From the NCBI RefSeq assembly GCF_024181225.1, contig NZ_CP051198.1, forward strand, positions 1,736,001 through 1,800,000: a stretch of 64,000 nt of DNA. Direction: 5' to 3'. The DNA comes from Treponema sp. OMZ 787 (GTDB lineage Bacteria > Spirochaetota > Spirochaetia > Treponematales > Treponemataceae). Below the pieces are notes generated by a model, which saw only the letters and a list, made by a program, of their open reading frames with translations, was not told the DNA's origin and ran no database searches. Both the position numbers and the translations under genes were made by a program. Each line of letters starts with the position of its first letter. Position 1 is the stretch's first letter. This document shows, piece by piece, positions 45,455 through 54,485 of this stretch.

Positions 45455-46273
45455 TTAAAAATACCCTAAAACCATACCAAAAAGATCCGCATAAGCGGAA
45501 TACCTTTTTGTATTTTCTTCAGTTTTTTCCGAGGTGATATAAAAAATATCTTTTTGAATATTTTTTAATTTTGAGTTCTCTTCCTTTAATTTTTGAGGAG
45601 GAGATATTTTTAATGCCCGGTTTACAACCCCGTCCAATGAGTCCACAATCCTTATATCCGGTTCACAGACGGCCTTAAACTCATCCCTTAAATGTAAAAA
45701 GTGAGTACAGCCTAGGACAGCCGTATCGGTTCCTGCCGACTTAAAAAACTCAACCGCAGGCCGGATTGCAGATTTCTTATCTTCTTCACTTCCCGAAAGC
45801 AGGGAGTTTTCTATTTTGCTGACCAAAACCGAATCGGCACGCATAAAGAATTTACAATCAGCTCCGAACTCGTCAATGAGGTTTTGAACATAGATATCGT
45901 TTACAGTTCTTTCGGTTGCAAGGACGGCTATCTTTTTATTTTTACTTGCCAAGACTGCGGGCTTTATGGCAGGAACCGTTCCCACAAAAGGGATATCGAA
46001 TTTTTCCCTCAAATGAGAAAGAGCCGAAACAGTCATCGTATTACAGGCTATTATTATAACCGAAGGCCGCAGCTCTTCGATTATCTTTTTTACAAGATTT
46101 TGAGTATACTCTATTACCTCTTCAAGTGTTTTTTCCCCATAAGGAAAATGTTTTGTGTCTGCAATGTAGGCACAAGAACTTTGAGGCTCAATTTCTTTTA
46201 AGTGCCTTAGATAAGGAAGGCCTCCTATGCCTGAGTCGATAAAAACATATTGAATATTTTTTTCTTTTGTCAA
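45455..46273 (-). CDS. murI: Glutamate racemase
   Basis: Converts L- to D-glutamate for peptidoglycan. The 272 residues show FIDSGIGGLPYL near the start, the catalytic Cys in ACNTMTVSAL and the second catalytic Cys in GCTHFLHL. The start codon is TTG, preceded by a GGGGGAG site, which is consistent with lower expression. It lies 31 bases after miaA and one base before rsgA in the same operon. Confidence 0.92.
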   Translation of the reverse strand: MTKEKNIQYVFIDSGIGGLPYLRHLKEIEPQSSCAYIADTKHFPYGEKTLEEVIEYTQNLVKKIIEELRPSVIIIACNTMTVSALSHLREKFDIPFVGTVPAIKPAVLASKNKKIAVLATERTVNDIYVQNLIDEFGADCKFFMRADSVLVSKIENSLLSGSEEDKKSAIRPAVEFFKSAGTDTAVLGCTHFLHLRDEFKAVCEPDIRIVDSLDGVVNRALKISPPQKLKEENSKLKNIQKDIFYITSEKTEENTKRYSAYADLFGMVLGYF

Positions 46274-46304
46274 ATTTTCTCCCCCAAAAATTATCTTAAA
46301 AAAC

Positions 46305-47201
46305 TCACTTTAAAATCCAGCTTATTTTTACTCCGTTTTTTTCCATACGTCTAAACCAAGTTTCCTGCCTCTTTGCAAATTGACAAATAGCACGGTAAAG
46401 AGAATCAATGTATTCTTCTTTCTTTTCTATTTTGCCTTGAAGATATTGGGCGGTAAATTTATATTCAAGTCCCAAACTTTCAAGCCTTTCCCAGGAAAAG
46501 CCCTCTTTGTGAAGCCTTTCAGTTTCTTCGATCATTCCCTCATTTATACGCTCTAAAAGTCTAAGCCTTATTCTTTCTCTTAAAACTTCCCGAGGATATT
46601 TAAGGCCGATTATAAGGGGGCGGATATCGGGGCGGCTTGCATTTAGTATCTCGGCTGCATCGGGATGGGTATTTTTACATTCGGCAATTTCAATAGCCCG
46701 AATAAGACGCTCCATGTTTTCAAGGTCGGTTTTATTATGCATCGGAACCTTATAATCGAAAAAAACTTTTTGCAATTCACTCAAATCCTTACCGACCAAT
46801 GACTCTCTAAGTTCTTCATTTTTCGGAACAGGAATTAGCTCATACTCCCTTATAAGGGCATCGAGATAAAGCCCCGTTCCTCCTGCAAAAATCGGAAGTT
46901 TTTTTCTCCTTTTTATATCCTCAAAGGCTCTGTAAGCATCATTTTGAAAATCGAAGACATTGTACTCCCTTTCCAATGTACAAATATCGATTAAGTGATA
47001 GGGCACCTCTCCATACTCGTCCAAGTCCTTTCCTGTACCGAGATCAAGACCCTTATAAACCTGCCTTGAATCTACAGAAATAATTTCGCCGTCAAGTTCT
47101 TTTGCAAGGCCCACGGCATAGGATGTCTTTCCTGTTGCTGTGGCTCCCAAAACAACGGCAGAATTATATTTATCGGATAAGGACAAAAAATCGAAATTCA
47201 T
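46305..47201 (-). CDS. miaA: tRNA dimethylallyltransferase MiaA
   Basis: Transfers a dimethylallyl group to A37 of tRNAs that read UNN codons (i6A). The P-loop LGATATGKTS, the DSRQVYKGLDLGTGK segment and the FAGGTGLYLDALI motif are present; the protein ends with the WFRRMEK helix. The frame is open up to 47309, but that region is the end of the upstream membrane-protein gene; the ATG at 47201, 12 bases after its stop, gives 298 residues, the usual length. No clear ribosome-binding site is visible. Part of the miaA-murI-rsgA-mutS2 operon. Confidence 0.92.
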   Translation of the reverse strand: MNFDFLSLSDKYNSAVVLGATATGKTSYAVGLAKELDGEIISVDSRQVYKGLDLGTGKDLDEYGEVPYHLIDICTLEREYNVFDFQNDAYRAFEDIKRRKKLPIFAGGTGLYLDALIREYELIPVPKNEELRESLVGKDLSELQKVFFDYKVPMHNKTDLENMERLIRAIEIAECKNTHPDAAEILNASRPDIRPLIIGLKYPREVLRERIRLRLLERINEGMIEETERLHKEGFSWERLESLGLEYKFTAQYLQGKIEKKEEYIDSLYRAICQFAKRQETWFRRMEKNGVKISWILK

Positions 47202-47212
47202 AAAATCAAAAC

Positions 47213-47842
47213 TTACAGCCTGCTCCTCAAAATATTTAAGCCGATACCAAGCAAAAACACGCCGCAAGAAACAAAAATATGCATACTTGAAGATTCGGAT
47301 AAGAACCAAGAAGCAAGAGCATAGGAGCCCAAGAGGCTTAAAGCGAGAAAAGAAATAAAGGCTATCAGATAAACGATAAAATCCATGGAAATCGTTAAAT
47401 TAGCCGCCAAAATATAGTAAGTAAAATCAAAAATAAGGATTGAGCCTATTATTATAAGGAGGAATAAAATAAGCTCTGTTGAATCAGGAGTATTAATATT
47501 CCTGTAAAATAAATAGGCAAAGACAGAGCTAAAAATACCGAAGAGAGACGATAAACTGTTACTCAAAACATCTTCGGAAAGCGACCATGAAATCAAAAAG
47601 AAAAAAGTTAATCCAAAAAGAGCATTTAAGAAGAAGTACTGAAAGAAAAACCGCCATAAATGGGAGCTCACGGAAGATGAAATTTGCAAGATCGAAAAAG
47701 GAAAAAAAGACACAATTATCAGCGATACTATTCCGCCCAAAATACCGAATAAAAAGGCAGAAAATTTACCGCCTTGCTCGTTTGAAAATAAGGCATATTG
47801 TAGAAAAACTAAGGGCAAAACTAAAATAAAAACGAAATTCAT
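47213..47842 (-). CDS. Integral membrane protein, unknown function
   Basis: A 209-residue very hydrophobic protein with about six or seven membrane helices and few charged residues outside loops. No family was recognised. The frame is open to 47878, but a promoter ends seven bases before the ATG at 47842, so that start is chosen; this makes the mRNA leaderless. First gene of the miaA-murI-rsgA-mutS2 operon and divergent from another membrane-protein gene. Confidence 0.7.
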   Translation of the reverse strand: MNFVFILVLPLVFLQYALFSNEQGGKFSAFLFGILGGIVSLIIVSFFPFSILQISSSVSSHLWRFFFQYFFLNALFGLTFFFLISWSLSEDVLSNSLSSLFGIFSSVFAYLFYRNINTPDSTELILFLLIIIGSILIFDFTYYILAANLTISMDFIVYLIAFISFLALSLLGSYALASWFLSESSSMHIFVSCGVFLLGIGLNILRSRL

Positions 47843-47849
47843 GGGAAGC

Positions 47850-47878
47850 ATTTTACCATAAAAATACCAATATATCAA
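47850..47878 (-). promoter_or_regulatory. Promoter of the miaA-mutS2 operon, at the start codon
   Basis: On the minus strand, TTGATA (47878-47873), 17-base spacer, TAAAAT (47855-47850). Seven bases then lead to the ATG at 47842. Confidence 0.65.
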
Positions 47879-47898
47879 GTATTTTTGAATAATTGACC

Positions 47899-47927
47899 TT
47901 TACAAATATTTTTTTTATTGGTATACT
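47899..47927 (+). promoter_or_regulatory. Promoter of the plus-strand membrane protein gene, at the start codon
   Basis: TTTACA at 47899-47904, 17-base spacer, TATACT at 47922-47927; the ATG at 47936 follows after eight bases with no ribosome-binding site. Confidence 0.6.
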
Positions 47928-47935
47928 GCTAAAAT

Positions 47936-48784
47936 ATGACAATTGCAGGCAGAAACAGAGCTCGTTTAGTTGCTATATCTATTGCAGCTTTAGTTCTTAC
48001 ATTATCCTTAATATCGCTTATCGGTATCGTACTTAACGGAAGTCTTAATAATTCCTTGATAGCAAATACAAAACCGGCCGGAAACTCAATCATTAATGAT
48101 TTTTTATTCAATCTAGCAAAGAATAACTATGACAGCTATGCCGTATTAATAAGCATCTTGACCTTTCCCTTTTTGTCGCTAGGCTTTTTAATCTTCGTAT
48201 ACTTTACTTTCAAAAAAACTCATGCCATCGAAATATCTTTCTTTGCCATGTTTACACTGTGTATCAGCTTTGAAAGTATAAGACTTATTTTTCCTCTGTA
48301 TAATTTTTCCAACATAGTACTGGATAGCATAGCTAACCTATCCCGGCTGGTATACTTTTTCAGACTGGCAGGCATTATGTCGCTTTTTATGGCAGGAATC
48401 TTTGCAAATAAAATAATAACCAGAAAAATATCGTCAGTATTTTTCTTTGTGTTTTTTATATCTTTTTTGATATGCTTATCGATGCCCATAAATAATTTTT
48501 ATATAAGCAGATATTTTCTTTCGGATATTAAGGCCGGTCATTCATATATATACTTATTTTTAATAGCCGCAGTTTTAGCCTGTGTAAATTATTTTTTTGT
48601 ATATATCACAAAAAACATAAAAGAATATCTGTTTGCAGCCTTTTCTCTTACAGGAGCCTTAATCGGCTATTCACTTCTCCTATACACATCATCATACCCC
48701 CTCCTCGGTATAGGAATTACATTTTTTGTTTTAGGAAATCTAAGTTTTATAAAATACATACATAGATACCATATATGGCAATGA
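47936..48784 (+). CDS. Integral membrane protein, unknown function
   Basis: A 282-residue protein with about seven or eight membrane helices (first at about 12-34, then 70-90 and more), with a cytosolic lysine- and histidine-rich end. The overall layout recalls seven-helix sensors of the 7TM type without an attached domain, but no motif confirms it. It has a promoter directly at the start codon and is followed by a promoter of its own downstream neighbour, so it is probably a single-gene unit. Function unknown. Confidence 0.7.
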   Translation: MTIAGRNRARLVAISIAALVLTLSLISLIGIVLNGSLNNSLIANTKPAGNSIINDFLFNLAKNNYDSYAVLISILTFPFLSLGFLIFVYFTFKKTHAIEISFFAMFTLCISFESIRLIFPLYNFSNIVLDSIANLSRLVYFFRLAGIMSLFMAGIFANKIITRKISSVFFFVFFISFLICLSMPINNFYISRYFLSDIKAGHSYIYLFLIAAVLACVNYFFVYITKNIKEYLFAAFSLTGALIGYSLLLYTSSYPLLGIGITFFVLGNLSFIKYIHRYHIWQ

Positions 48785-48808
48785 GAGAAAAAAATAATAA
48801 CAAAAGTC

Positions 48809-48837
48809 TTGATTTTTCACTGATTATGATGTATTCT
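48809..48837 (+). promoter_or_regulatory. Promoter of the beta-CASP hydrolase gene, at the start codon
   Basis: TTGATT at 48809-48814, 17-base spacer, TATTCT at 48832-48837, then six bases before the ATG at 48844. No ribosome-binding site is seen. Confidence 0.6.
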
Positions 48838-48843
48838 TAATTT

Positions 48844-50256
48844 ATGGCAATTAAATTTTACTCGCTCGGTGCTGCACAAGAAGTTACCGGGTCTAAGCAC
48901 ATTCTTGAAGTTGATGGGCATAAGTATTTGATAGACTGCGGGGCTTTTCAAGGAAGAAGAGCTGAAGCAGACAAGAAAAACAGGGATTTTAATGTTCCGG
49001 CTCCGGAACTGGAAGCTGTCATTTTAACCCATGCCCACTATGACCATTGCGGTCTATTACCCCTCTTGGGAAAACACGGCTTTAACGGCAACATTTATGC
49101 GACACCAGCCACAAGAGATATAGCAAATCTTGTTATGATGGATTCTGCAAGAATTCAAGCACGAGATAGGGAGTACTTATCAAAACAGGCCGCAAAAAAA
49201 GGAGAAATATTTAAATGGGTGCCTCTTTTTGATGAAAATGACGTAATTCAAACAGTTAATCAATTTGTAACAATTTCATATCATCGGCCGACATGGATAG
49301 GTCCAAATGTTCAGCTGGAGTTTTATGATGCAGGTCATATTCTAGGTTCATCAATGGCCTTAATTACCGCAAAGGATTCGGAAGGAAAGGAAGTAAAAAT
49401 TGCCTTTACCGGAGACCTGGGAAGAAAAAACAAGGCCATCATCCGCGACCCGGATATAATTCCTCCTGTCGATTATATAGTTATTGAAAGTACCTACGGT
49501 AACAGACGGCATGAAGAAACAGACAACGCTTTAAAACTCCTCGCCGAAAAAACAAAAGAACTTGTAGAAAACAAGGGAAAGATGATAATTCCGGCCTTTG
49601 CCGTCGAAAGAACGCAGGAAATCGTCTATTATTTTCACCTATTGGTCGACAAAAAAATAATTCCTGATATTCCGATTTATGTAGATTCGCCTATGGCTGT
49701 AAACGCAACGAGTATTTTTCAGGTGCACCCGGAATGCTATGATGCAGAAACCCATCAAGCCTTTTTAACCCATCATAAAAACCCCTTCGGTTTTAACTCG
49801 CTCAAATTTATCACCAGCGTTGCAGAATCCAAGGACTTGAATAACATAGACGGCCCCATGGTTATAATAAGTGCTGACGGCATGTGCGAATTCGGACGGA
49901 TTACTCACCATCTTGCAAACAATATCGAAAAGCCCTCTACAAAGATAATGCTTGTCGGCTTTATGGCAGAAGATACCCTCGGCCGCCGCCTGCAAAACAG
50001 AGAACCGGAGGTAAAAATTTTCGGTGAATGGCATCAGGTGAGGGCAGAAATTTTACAGATAAACGCCTTCAGTGCCCATGCAGACTATTTTGAAGCTACG
50101 GAATGGCTCGACTCCTTGGAGAATCCTAAACTTAAAACAATCTTCTTGGTTCACGGGGAACCCAAGGCTCAAAGTTATTTTACCCAATACCTAAACGAAA
50201 ACGGTTACAAGGATGTAAAAACGGTAAAATACGATGAAACTTATAATCTGGATTAA
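48844..50256 (+). CDS. Metallo-beta-lactamase/beta-CASP RNA-processing-like hydrolase
   Basis: A 470-residue hydrolase of the beta-CASP group (the CPSF73/YsiH-type family, often called exonuclease of the MBL fold). It shows the metal-binding THAHYDHCG, further ligands in DAGHILGSS and FTGDLG, the beta-CASP domain (SPMAVNATSIF, then SADGMC), and the final histidine in FSAHADY and VHGEPKA. RNA cleavage is likely for this group but not proven for this branch. Seven bases ahead of rlmB, so cotranscription is expected. Confidence 0.9.
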   Translation: MAIKFYSLGAAQEVTGSKHILEVDGHKYLIDCGAFQGRRAEADKKNRDFNVPAPELEAVILTHAHYDHCGLLPLLGKHGFNGNIYATPATRDIANLVMMDSARIQARDREYLSKQAAKKGEIFKWVPLFDENDVIQTVNQFVTISYHRPTWIGPNVQLEFYDAGHILGSSMALITAKDSEGKEVKIAFTGDLGRKNKAIIRDPDIIPPVDYIVIESTYGNRRHEETDNALKLLAEKTKELVENKGKMIIPAFAVERTQEIVYYFHLLVDKKIIPDIPIYVDSPMAVNATSIFQVHPECYDAETHQAFLTHHKNPFGFNSLKFITSVAESKDLNNIDGPMVIISADGMCEFGRITHHLANNIEKPSTKIMLVGFMAEDTLGRRLQNREPEVKIFGEWHQVRAEILQINAFSAHADYFEATEWLDSLENPKLKTIFLVHGEPKAQSYFTQYLNENGYKDVKTVKYDETYNLD

Positions 50257-50262
50257 ACATTT

Positions 50263-51039
50263 ATGAAAAAAACAATTACGGGTTTTCATGCAATAGAAGA
50301 GATTTTAAGAGCCGAAAAAATTAAAATTGAAAAAGAAAAGAAAAGTAAGTCAAGCCTCGAAATTTTTTACTCCAAAGAAGGCCCGCGGGTAAAAAAAATC
50401 TTGGAAGCCGGACGCAAGCTAAATTTAAAGATCGAAAAAAAAGAAAATAACTTTCTTGACTCTCTTACCAAGACCTTGCCTGAGCAGTTACGGGATCACA
50501 GGGGTGTTGTTCTTTTAACTGAGGTTCAAAATCAAAAAAGAGGAATGAGCCTCGATGAGTTTTCTGCAAAACTTGCAGAAAAGGACTCAGCCTTTGTAGT
50601 CATTCTTGACTCAATTACGGATCCTCACAACACCGGCTCAATTATAAGGAGTGCAGATCAGTTCGGAATAGACGGAATAATAGTTCCCGAAAACAAAAGT
50701 GCCGGAGGATTTGAAATTATAAGCAAGGTCAGTGCAGGGGCGGCAGCCTGGGTTCCCTATGTTGAGGCAACTAATCTGGTACGCACTGTGGAAAGGCTGA
50801 AAAAAGAAGGCTTTTGGATTTACGGAGCAGATGCAGGAGGTAAGCCCCTACCGGATCTCAAGTTCCCAAAAAAGACAGCCCTAATTATGGGAAGTGAGGG
50901 GAAAGGGATGAGCCGCCTTGTAGAAGAAACCTGTGACGAAATAGTATCGATTCCAACAAAGGGAAAACTCGACAGTTTAAATGTCTCCGTCGCAGCAGGT
51001 ATTCTCCTATATGAGATCAGCCGGAAAAAAGAAAAATAA
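50263..51039 (+). CDS. rlmB: 23S rRNA 2'-O-methyltransferase, RlmB/TrmH family
   Basis: SPOUT-fold methyltransferase that probably modifies a conserved guanosine of 23S rRNA (RlmB). The three SPOUT motifs are visible: ILDSITDPHNTGSIIRSADQFG, MGSEGKGMSRL, and IPTKGKLDSLNVSVAAGILLYE, the last forming the knot. The N-terminal substrate-binding domain (about 90 residues) is present. It is seven bases behind the beta-CASP gene and ends at a strong terminator. RlmB is inferred; TrmH or another target is possible. Confidence 0.88.
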   Translation: MKKTITGFHAIEEILRAEKIKIEKEKKSKSSLEIFYSKEGPRVKKILEAGRKLNLKIEKKENNFLDSLTKTLPEQLRDHRGVVLLTEVQNQKRGMSLDEFSAKLAEKDSAFVVILDSITDPHNTGSIIRSADQFGIDGIIVPENKSAGGFEIISKVSAGAAAWVPYVEATNLVRTVERLKKEGFWIYGADAGGKPLPDLKFPKKTALIMGSEGKGMSRLVEETCDEIVSIPTKGKLDSLNVSVAAGILLYEISRKKEK

Positions 51040-51040
51040 A

Positions 51041-51080
51041 AAAGCCCTGACAAGAAACATTAATTTCTTATCAGGGCTTT
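51041..51080. terminator. Bidirectional terminator between rlmB and hisS
   Basis: A 17-bp stem (AAAGCCCTGACAAGAAA at 51041-51057 with 51064-51080, one mismatch) with A- and T-runs at its ends serves the two convergent genes. Confidence 0.8.
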
Positions 51081-51104
51081 TATTGTTAATAACTGCGGAG
51101 CTTT

Positions 51105-52451
51105 TTAATTCTTATATTCAATAATCCTTTTTACGGCTTCGCTAAGAGGCATTTCATCCTCAGTCCTATTAGTCATATCCTTTAATTTGACCTTAAAACT
51201 TTGAATATTCTTATCAAATTCTTCAACACAAGAATTTTTAGTTAAGAAAAGTCCCCACCTTATATCTTTTTTTTCGGCATAGGCGTACTGATGGTTCATT
51301 TTTTTAGGTTCAGGATATACTTCAGCATTTATTTTTTCGGTTTCAAAAAATTTAGCCACCTTATATGAAAGAACCTGATCATCCTCAGGTAAAGAAAATA
51401 CGAGGAGGTCGGTAAAGCTGGCCTTTGTTTTTTGATGACCCAAAAGTTCAAGGGCAGCTAAAAGCCTGTCAAGTCCGATAGAAGTACCTACACCCGTAAT
51501 ACGCTCCTTCATATAAAGAGCCGTAAGGTTATCATACCGCCCTCCGGAACAAACGGAACCTATCGAGGGTAAATCGGTCAAAAATGTTTCAAATACAACA
51601 CCTGTATAGTAATCCAAACCTCTGGTAATAGAAGGGTCCAAAACTATAGAGTCTTCAATACCCACAGCCTTTACCAAGGAGTAGATATCCCTCATGCGTT
51701 TTGTATCTTCATCAGGGCCTCCGGCAAGATTTTCCAGGTGGGAAAGGGTCTTTTCAAAGTCTTCGCTTTTTAATTCCTTGCTCACACCGGAAATATAGGC
51801 CAATATTTTTGTTGCCTTATCTTCGGAGCTCAAGTCAGTAAGAAGTTTTAAAACCTCATCCTCTCCTATCTTTGCAAGTTTATCGACGGTACGCAAAATT
51901 TCTTCGCTGTCTCCGGACAAATCTAAAGACTTTAAGAAACGGTTAAATATTCCCCTATGCGAAACATGAATTTTAAAATTAGAAACGCCTAATTCATTCA
52001 AAGATTTTTTGATAAGGCGTAATATTTCAAAATCAACGGCAGCCGTATCTGAACCCAAAATATCAAAATCGCATTGCAAAAATTCCCGATAACGGCCGGC
52101 CTGAGGTTTCTCGCCGCGCCAAACTTTTCCTAAATGATAGCGCTTAAACGGAAAATATATTTCGGACTTATGTTCAGCAACAAAACGGGCCAAGGGAACA
52201 GTTAAGTCAAAGCGCATAGCCACATCCCTTCCGCCGTTGTCATTAAACCGGAAAACCTGCTTTTCGGTTTCCCCTCCGCTCTTTCTCAACAGAATCTCGG
52301 AATATTCCAAAGCCGGAGTATCGATGGGCACAAAGCCGTAATCCCTAAAAACCTTTACCAGCCTTTCCATAAGAAGAGCTCTTTCAATCTCATCCGCAGG
52401 AAGAAAATCCCTAAATCCCTTTAAAACTTTTGGTTGTATTAAATCACTCAT
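51105..52451 (-). CDS. hisS: Histidyl-tRNA synthetase
   Basis: Charges tRNA-His. The 448-residue class II synthetase shows motif 2 (FKRYHLGKVWRGEKPQAGRYREFLQCDFD), the histidine-specific loops (RGLDYYTGVVFE and SVCSGGRYDNL), motif 3 (GTSIGLDRLLA) and a C-terminal anticodon-binding domain. It has a promoter whose -10 box ends six bases before the ATG, so its mRNA looks leaderless, unlike typical synthetase genes with regulatory leaders. It is convergent with rlmB. Confidence 0.95.
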   Translation of the reverse strand: MSDLIQPKVLKGFRDFLPADEIERALLMERLVKVFRDYGFVPIDTPALEYSEILLRKSGGETEKQVFRFNDNGGRDVAMRFDLTVPLARFVAEHKSEIYFPFKRYHLGKVWRGEKPQAGRYREFLQCDFDILGSDTAAVDFEILRLIKKSLNELGVSNFKIHVSHRGIFNRFLKSLDLSGDSEEILRTVDKLAKIGEDEVLKLLTDLSSEDKATKILAYISGVSKELKSEDFEKTLSHLENLAGGPDEDTKRMRDIYSLVKAVGIEDSIVLDPSITRGLDYYTGVVFETFLTDLPSIGSVCSGGRYDNLTALYMKERITGVGTSIGLDRLLAALELLGHQKTKASFTDLLVFSLPEDDQVLSYKVAKFFETEKINAEVYPEPKKMNHQYAYAEKKDIRWGLFLTKNSCVEEFDKNIQSFKVKLKDMTNRTEDEMPLSEAVKRIIEYKN

Positions 52452-52457
52452 AGGTCT

Positions 52458-52486
52458 ATTTTACAATATTTTTTTAGATTGGGCAA
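52458..52486 (-). promoter_or_regulatory. Promoter of hisS, at the start codon
   Basis: On the minus strand, TTGCCC (52486-52481), 17-base spacer, TAAAAT (52463-52458). The ATG at 52451 follows after six bases. Confidence 0.6.
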
Positions 52487-52511
52487 GGGTTAATGTTTAC
52501 CTTGTGGATAT

Positions 52512-53600
52512 TTACCTCTCCTTGTAATTTTTTTCTATCCAATTACGGTATTCACCGGAGCGGACATTCTCTATCCAATCTTTATTATTTAAATACCAGT
52601 CAACAGTATTTTCAAGCCCTGTTTCAAAATCAAAACTGCGTTTCCAGTTAAGTTCTTTTTTTATTTTTGTACAGTCAATGGCATACCGCCGATCATGACC
52701 AAGCCTATCGGTTACATGAGTGATAGTCTTTCTTACATTTTCTTCGCTCAGTCCTGCTTTTTTGCAAACAATTTGAATGAGTTTATTTAAAAGCCTTATA
52801 TTCTCCCACTCATTTTCACCGCCGATATTATAGGTTTCCCCTAATTTTCCGTTTTTTAAGATGAGCCTTACAGCCTCATTGTGATCTTCGACATGTATCC
52901 AGTCCCTAATCTGCTTACCGTCACCATACACCGGAAGATTTTTACCTTCAAGCATATTTAAAATCATAAGAGGAATTAATTTTTCGGGGAATTGAAAGGG
53001 GCCATAATTATTTGAACAGTTTGAAAGAGTAACAGGAAGCCCATAGGTATGGAAATAAGCTTTTACCACGTGGTCGCTTGAAGCCTTACTTGCAGAATAA
53101 GGAGAACGAGGATCATAAGCCGTTGTTTCTTCAAAAAGGCCTTCAGGGCCTAAAGAACCGTAAACCTCATCAGTACTGATATGATGAAAAAGAACATCAG
53201 CGCGCATCGTCCCGTCAGTTTTTTTCCAAAATTGCTTGGCTGTTTCCAAAAGGTTAAAGGTTCCTAAAACATTCGTCTTTAAAAAAACCTCAGGACCCAA
53301 AATAGAACGGTCAACATGACTTTCGGCTGCAAAGTGAACAACAGTATCTATATTATATTCGGCAAAAATCTTATTTATAATTTCTTTATCGCAGATATTT
53401 CCATGAATAAAAAAATAGCAGGAACCTCCGAATTCGGATTCTATATCGGCAAGGCTTGCGGCATTGCCTGCATAGGTAAGAGCATCTAGGTTTATGATTC
53501 GTCCTTTAAAATCAACTTCTTTTTTTAATAAAGTTCTGATAAAATTAGAACCGATAAAGCCCGCACCGCCGGTTACCAGTATATTTTGTAGATTTCGCAT
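52512..53600 (-). CDS. rfbB: dTDP-glucose 4,6-dehydratase
   Basis: Second enzyme of dTDP-L-rhamnose synthesis: dehydrates dTDP-glucose to the 4-keto-6-deoxy sugar. The 362-residue short-chain dehydrogenase has VTGGAGFIGSNF at the N-terminus, the HFAAESHVDRS motif, ISTDEVYGSLG and the catalytic YSASKASSD. Length is normal. The start follows AAAGGAG. With rfbD, rfbC and rfbA it forms a four-gene operon for rhamnose, a common building block of surface polysaccharides. Confidence 0.95.
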   Translation of the reverse strand: MRNLQNILVTGGAGFIGSNFIRTLLKKEVDFKGRIINLDALTYAGNAASLADIESEFGGSCYFFIHGNICDKEIINKIFAEYNIDTVVHFAAESHVDRSILGPEVFLKTNVLGTFNLLETAKQFWKKTDGTMRADVLFHHISTDEVYGSLGPEGLFEETTAYDPRSPYSASKASSDHVVKAYFHTYGLPVTLSNCSNNYGPFQFPEKLIPLMILNMLEGKNLPVYGDGKQIRDWIHVEDHNEAVRLILKNGKLGETYNIGGENEWENIRLLNKLIQIVCKKAGLSEENVRKTITHVTDRLGHDRRYAIDCTKIKKELNWKRSFDFETGLENTVDWYLNNKDWIENVRSGEYRNWIEKNYKER

Positions 53601-54473
53601 TTAGATTAACTCCTTTAAATAACAAGATAAACTTTCTTTCCAGTCAGGAATCAAAAGATCGAAGGTTTGTTTTATTTTTTCTTTATTTAACAAAGAAAAA
53701 GAAGGTCTTTTCGCTTTTTGATGAAATTGGCTGCTGTCACAAGGAAGAACCCTACAATCATTTTTAATTAAATCCAGTTCCTTTCCCTGCTTATAAATTT
53801 CACAAGCAAAGTCATACCATGAAATAGTTCCTTCATTGGAATAATGATAGATGCCGTACTTTTTATTATCGGATGTTATTATCTTTATCACAGCCTTAGC
53901 CAAATCAACAGCATAGGTAGGGGTTCCTATTTGATCATTTACCACTTTGATTTCATCTTTTTCATTCATTAAGCGAAGCATAGTAGAAACAAAGTTGGGG
54001 CCAGCCTTACCGTAAAGCCATGCAGTCCTTATTATATAATGTTCGTGTAAATTATTTATAATATTAAGTTCCCCTTCCAGCTTTGTTTTGCCGTATATAC
54101 TTTGAGGATCTGTCTTATCCGCTTCGATATATGGTACAGTAGAATTACCGGCAAACACATAGTCAGTTGAAAAATGAATGAGTTTCGCACCGACTCTTTT
54201 TACAAGTTCTGCTATATTTATAAGCGAGTCCGCATTTAGTTTTTGAGCCATAGAAGAATTATCTTCAGCCTTATCCACAGCCGTATAAGCTGCACAGTTA
54301 ATGATCCATTCACATTTTTTATTTTGAAATGCCTCTTCATAAAACTCTTCTAAAGCATTTTTATCGGTAATATCAACTTCTATATCAGTACCTATCCATT
54401 GTATACTATTTTGAGTGAGTAAGGTATTGATTTCGGAAGCAAGCATTCCTTTAGCACCTATAAGCCAAATCAT
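53601..54473 (-). CDS. rfbD: dTDP-4-dehydrorhamnose reductase
   Basis: Final step of dTDP-rhamnose synthesis: reduces dTDP-4-keto-rhamnose. The 290 residues show LIGAKGMLASEI, the INCAAYTAVDKAE segment, STDYVFAG and the catalytic YGKTKLEGE. A GTG codon lies three codons further up, but AAGGGG is placed correctly for the ATG at 54473. It ends directly before rfbB (adjacent stop and start). Confidence 0.93.
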   Translation of the reverse strand: MIWLIGAKGMLASEINTLLTQNSIQWIGTDIEVDITDKNALEEFYEEAFQNKKCEWIINCAAYTAVDKAEDNSSMAQKLNADSLINIAELVKRVGAKLIHFSTDYVFAGNSTVPYIEADKTDPQSIYGKTKLEGELNIINNLHEHYIIRTAWLYGKAGPNFVSTMLRLMNEKDEIKVVNDQIGTPTYAVDLAKAVIKIITSDNKKYGIYHYSNEGTISWYDFACEIYKQGKELDLIKNDCRVLPCDSSQFHQKAKRPSFSLLNKEKIKQTFDLLIPDWKESLSCYLKELI

Positions 54474-54485
54474 ATAAAACACCCC

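Noticed and set aside
47893-47927. TTGACC at 47893 as the -35 of the 47936 gene
   Set aside because: The spacer to TATACT would be 23 bases; TTTACA at 47899 gives exactly 17.
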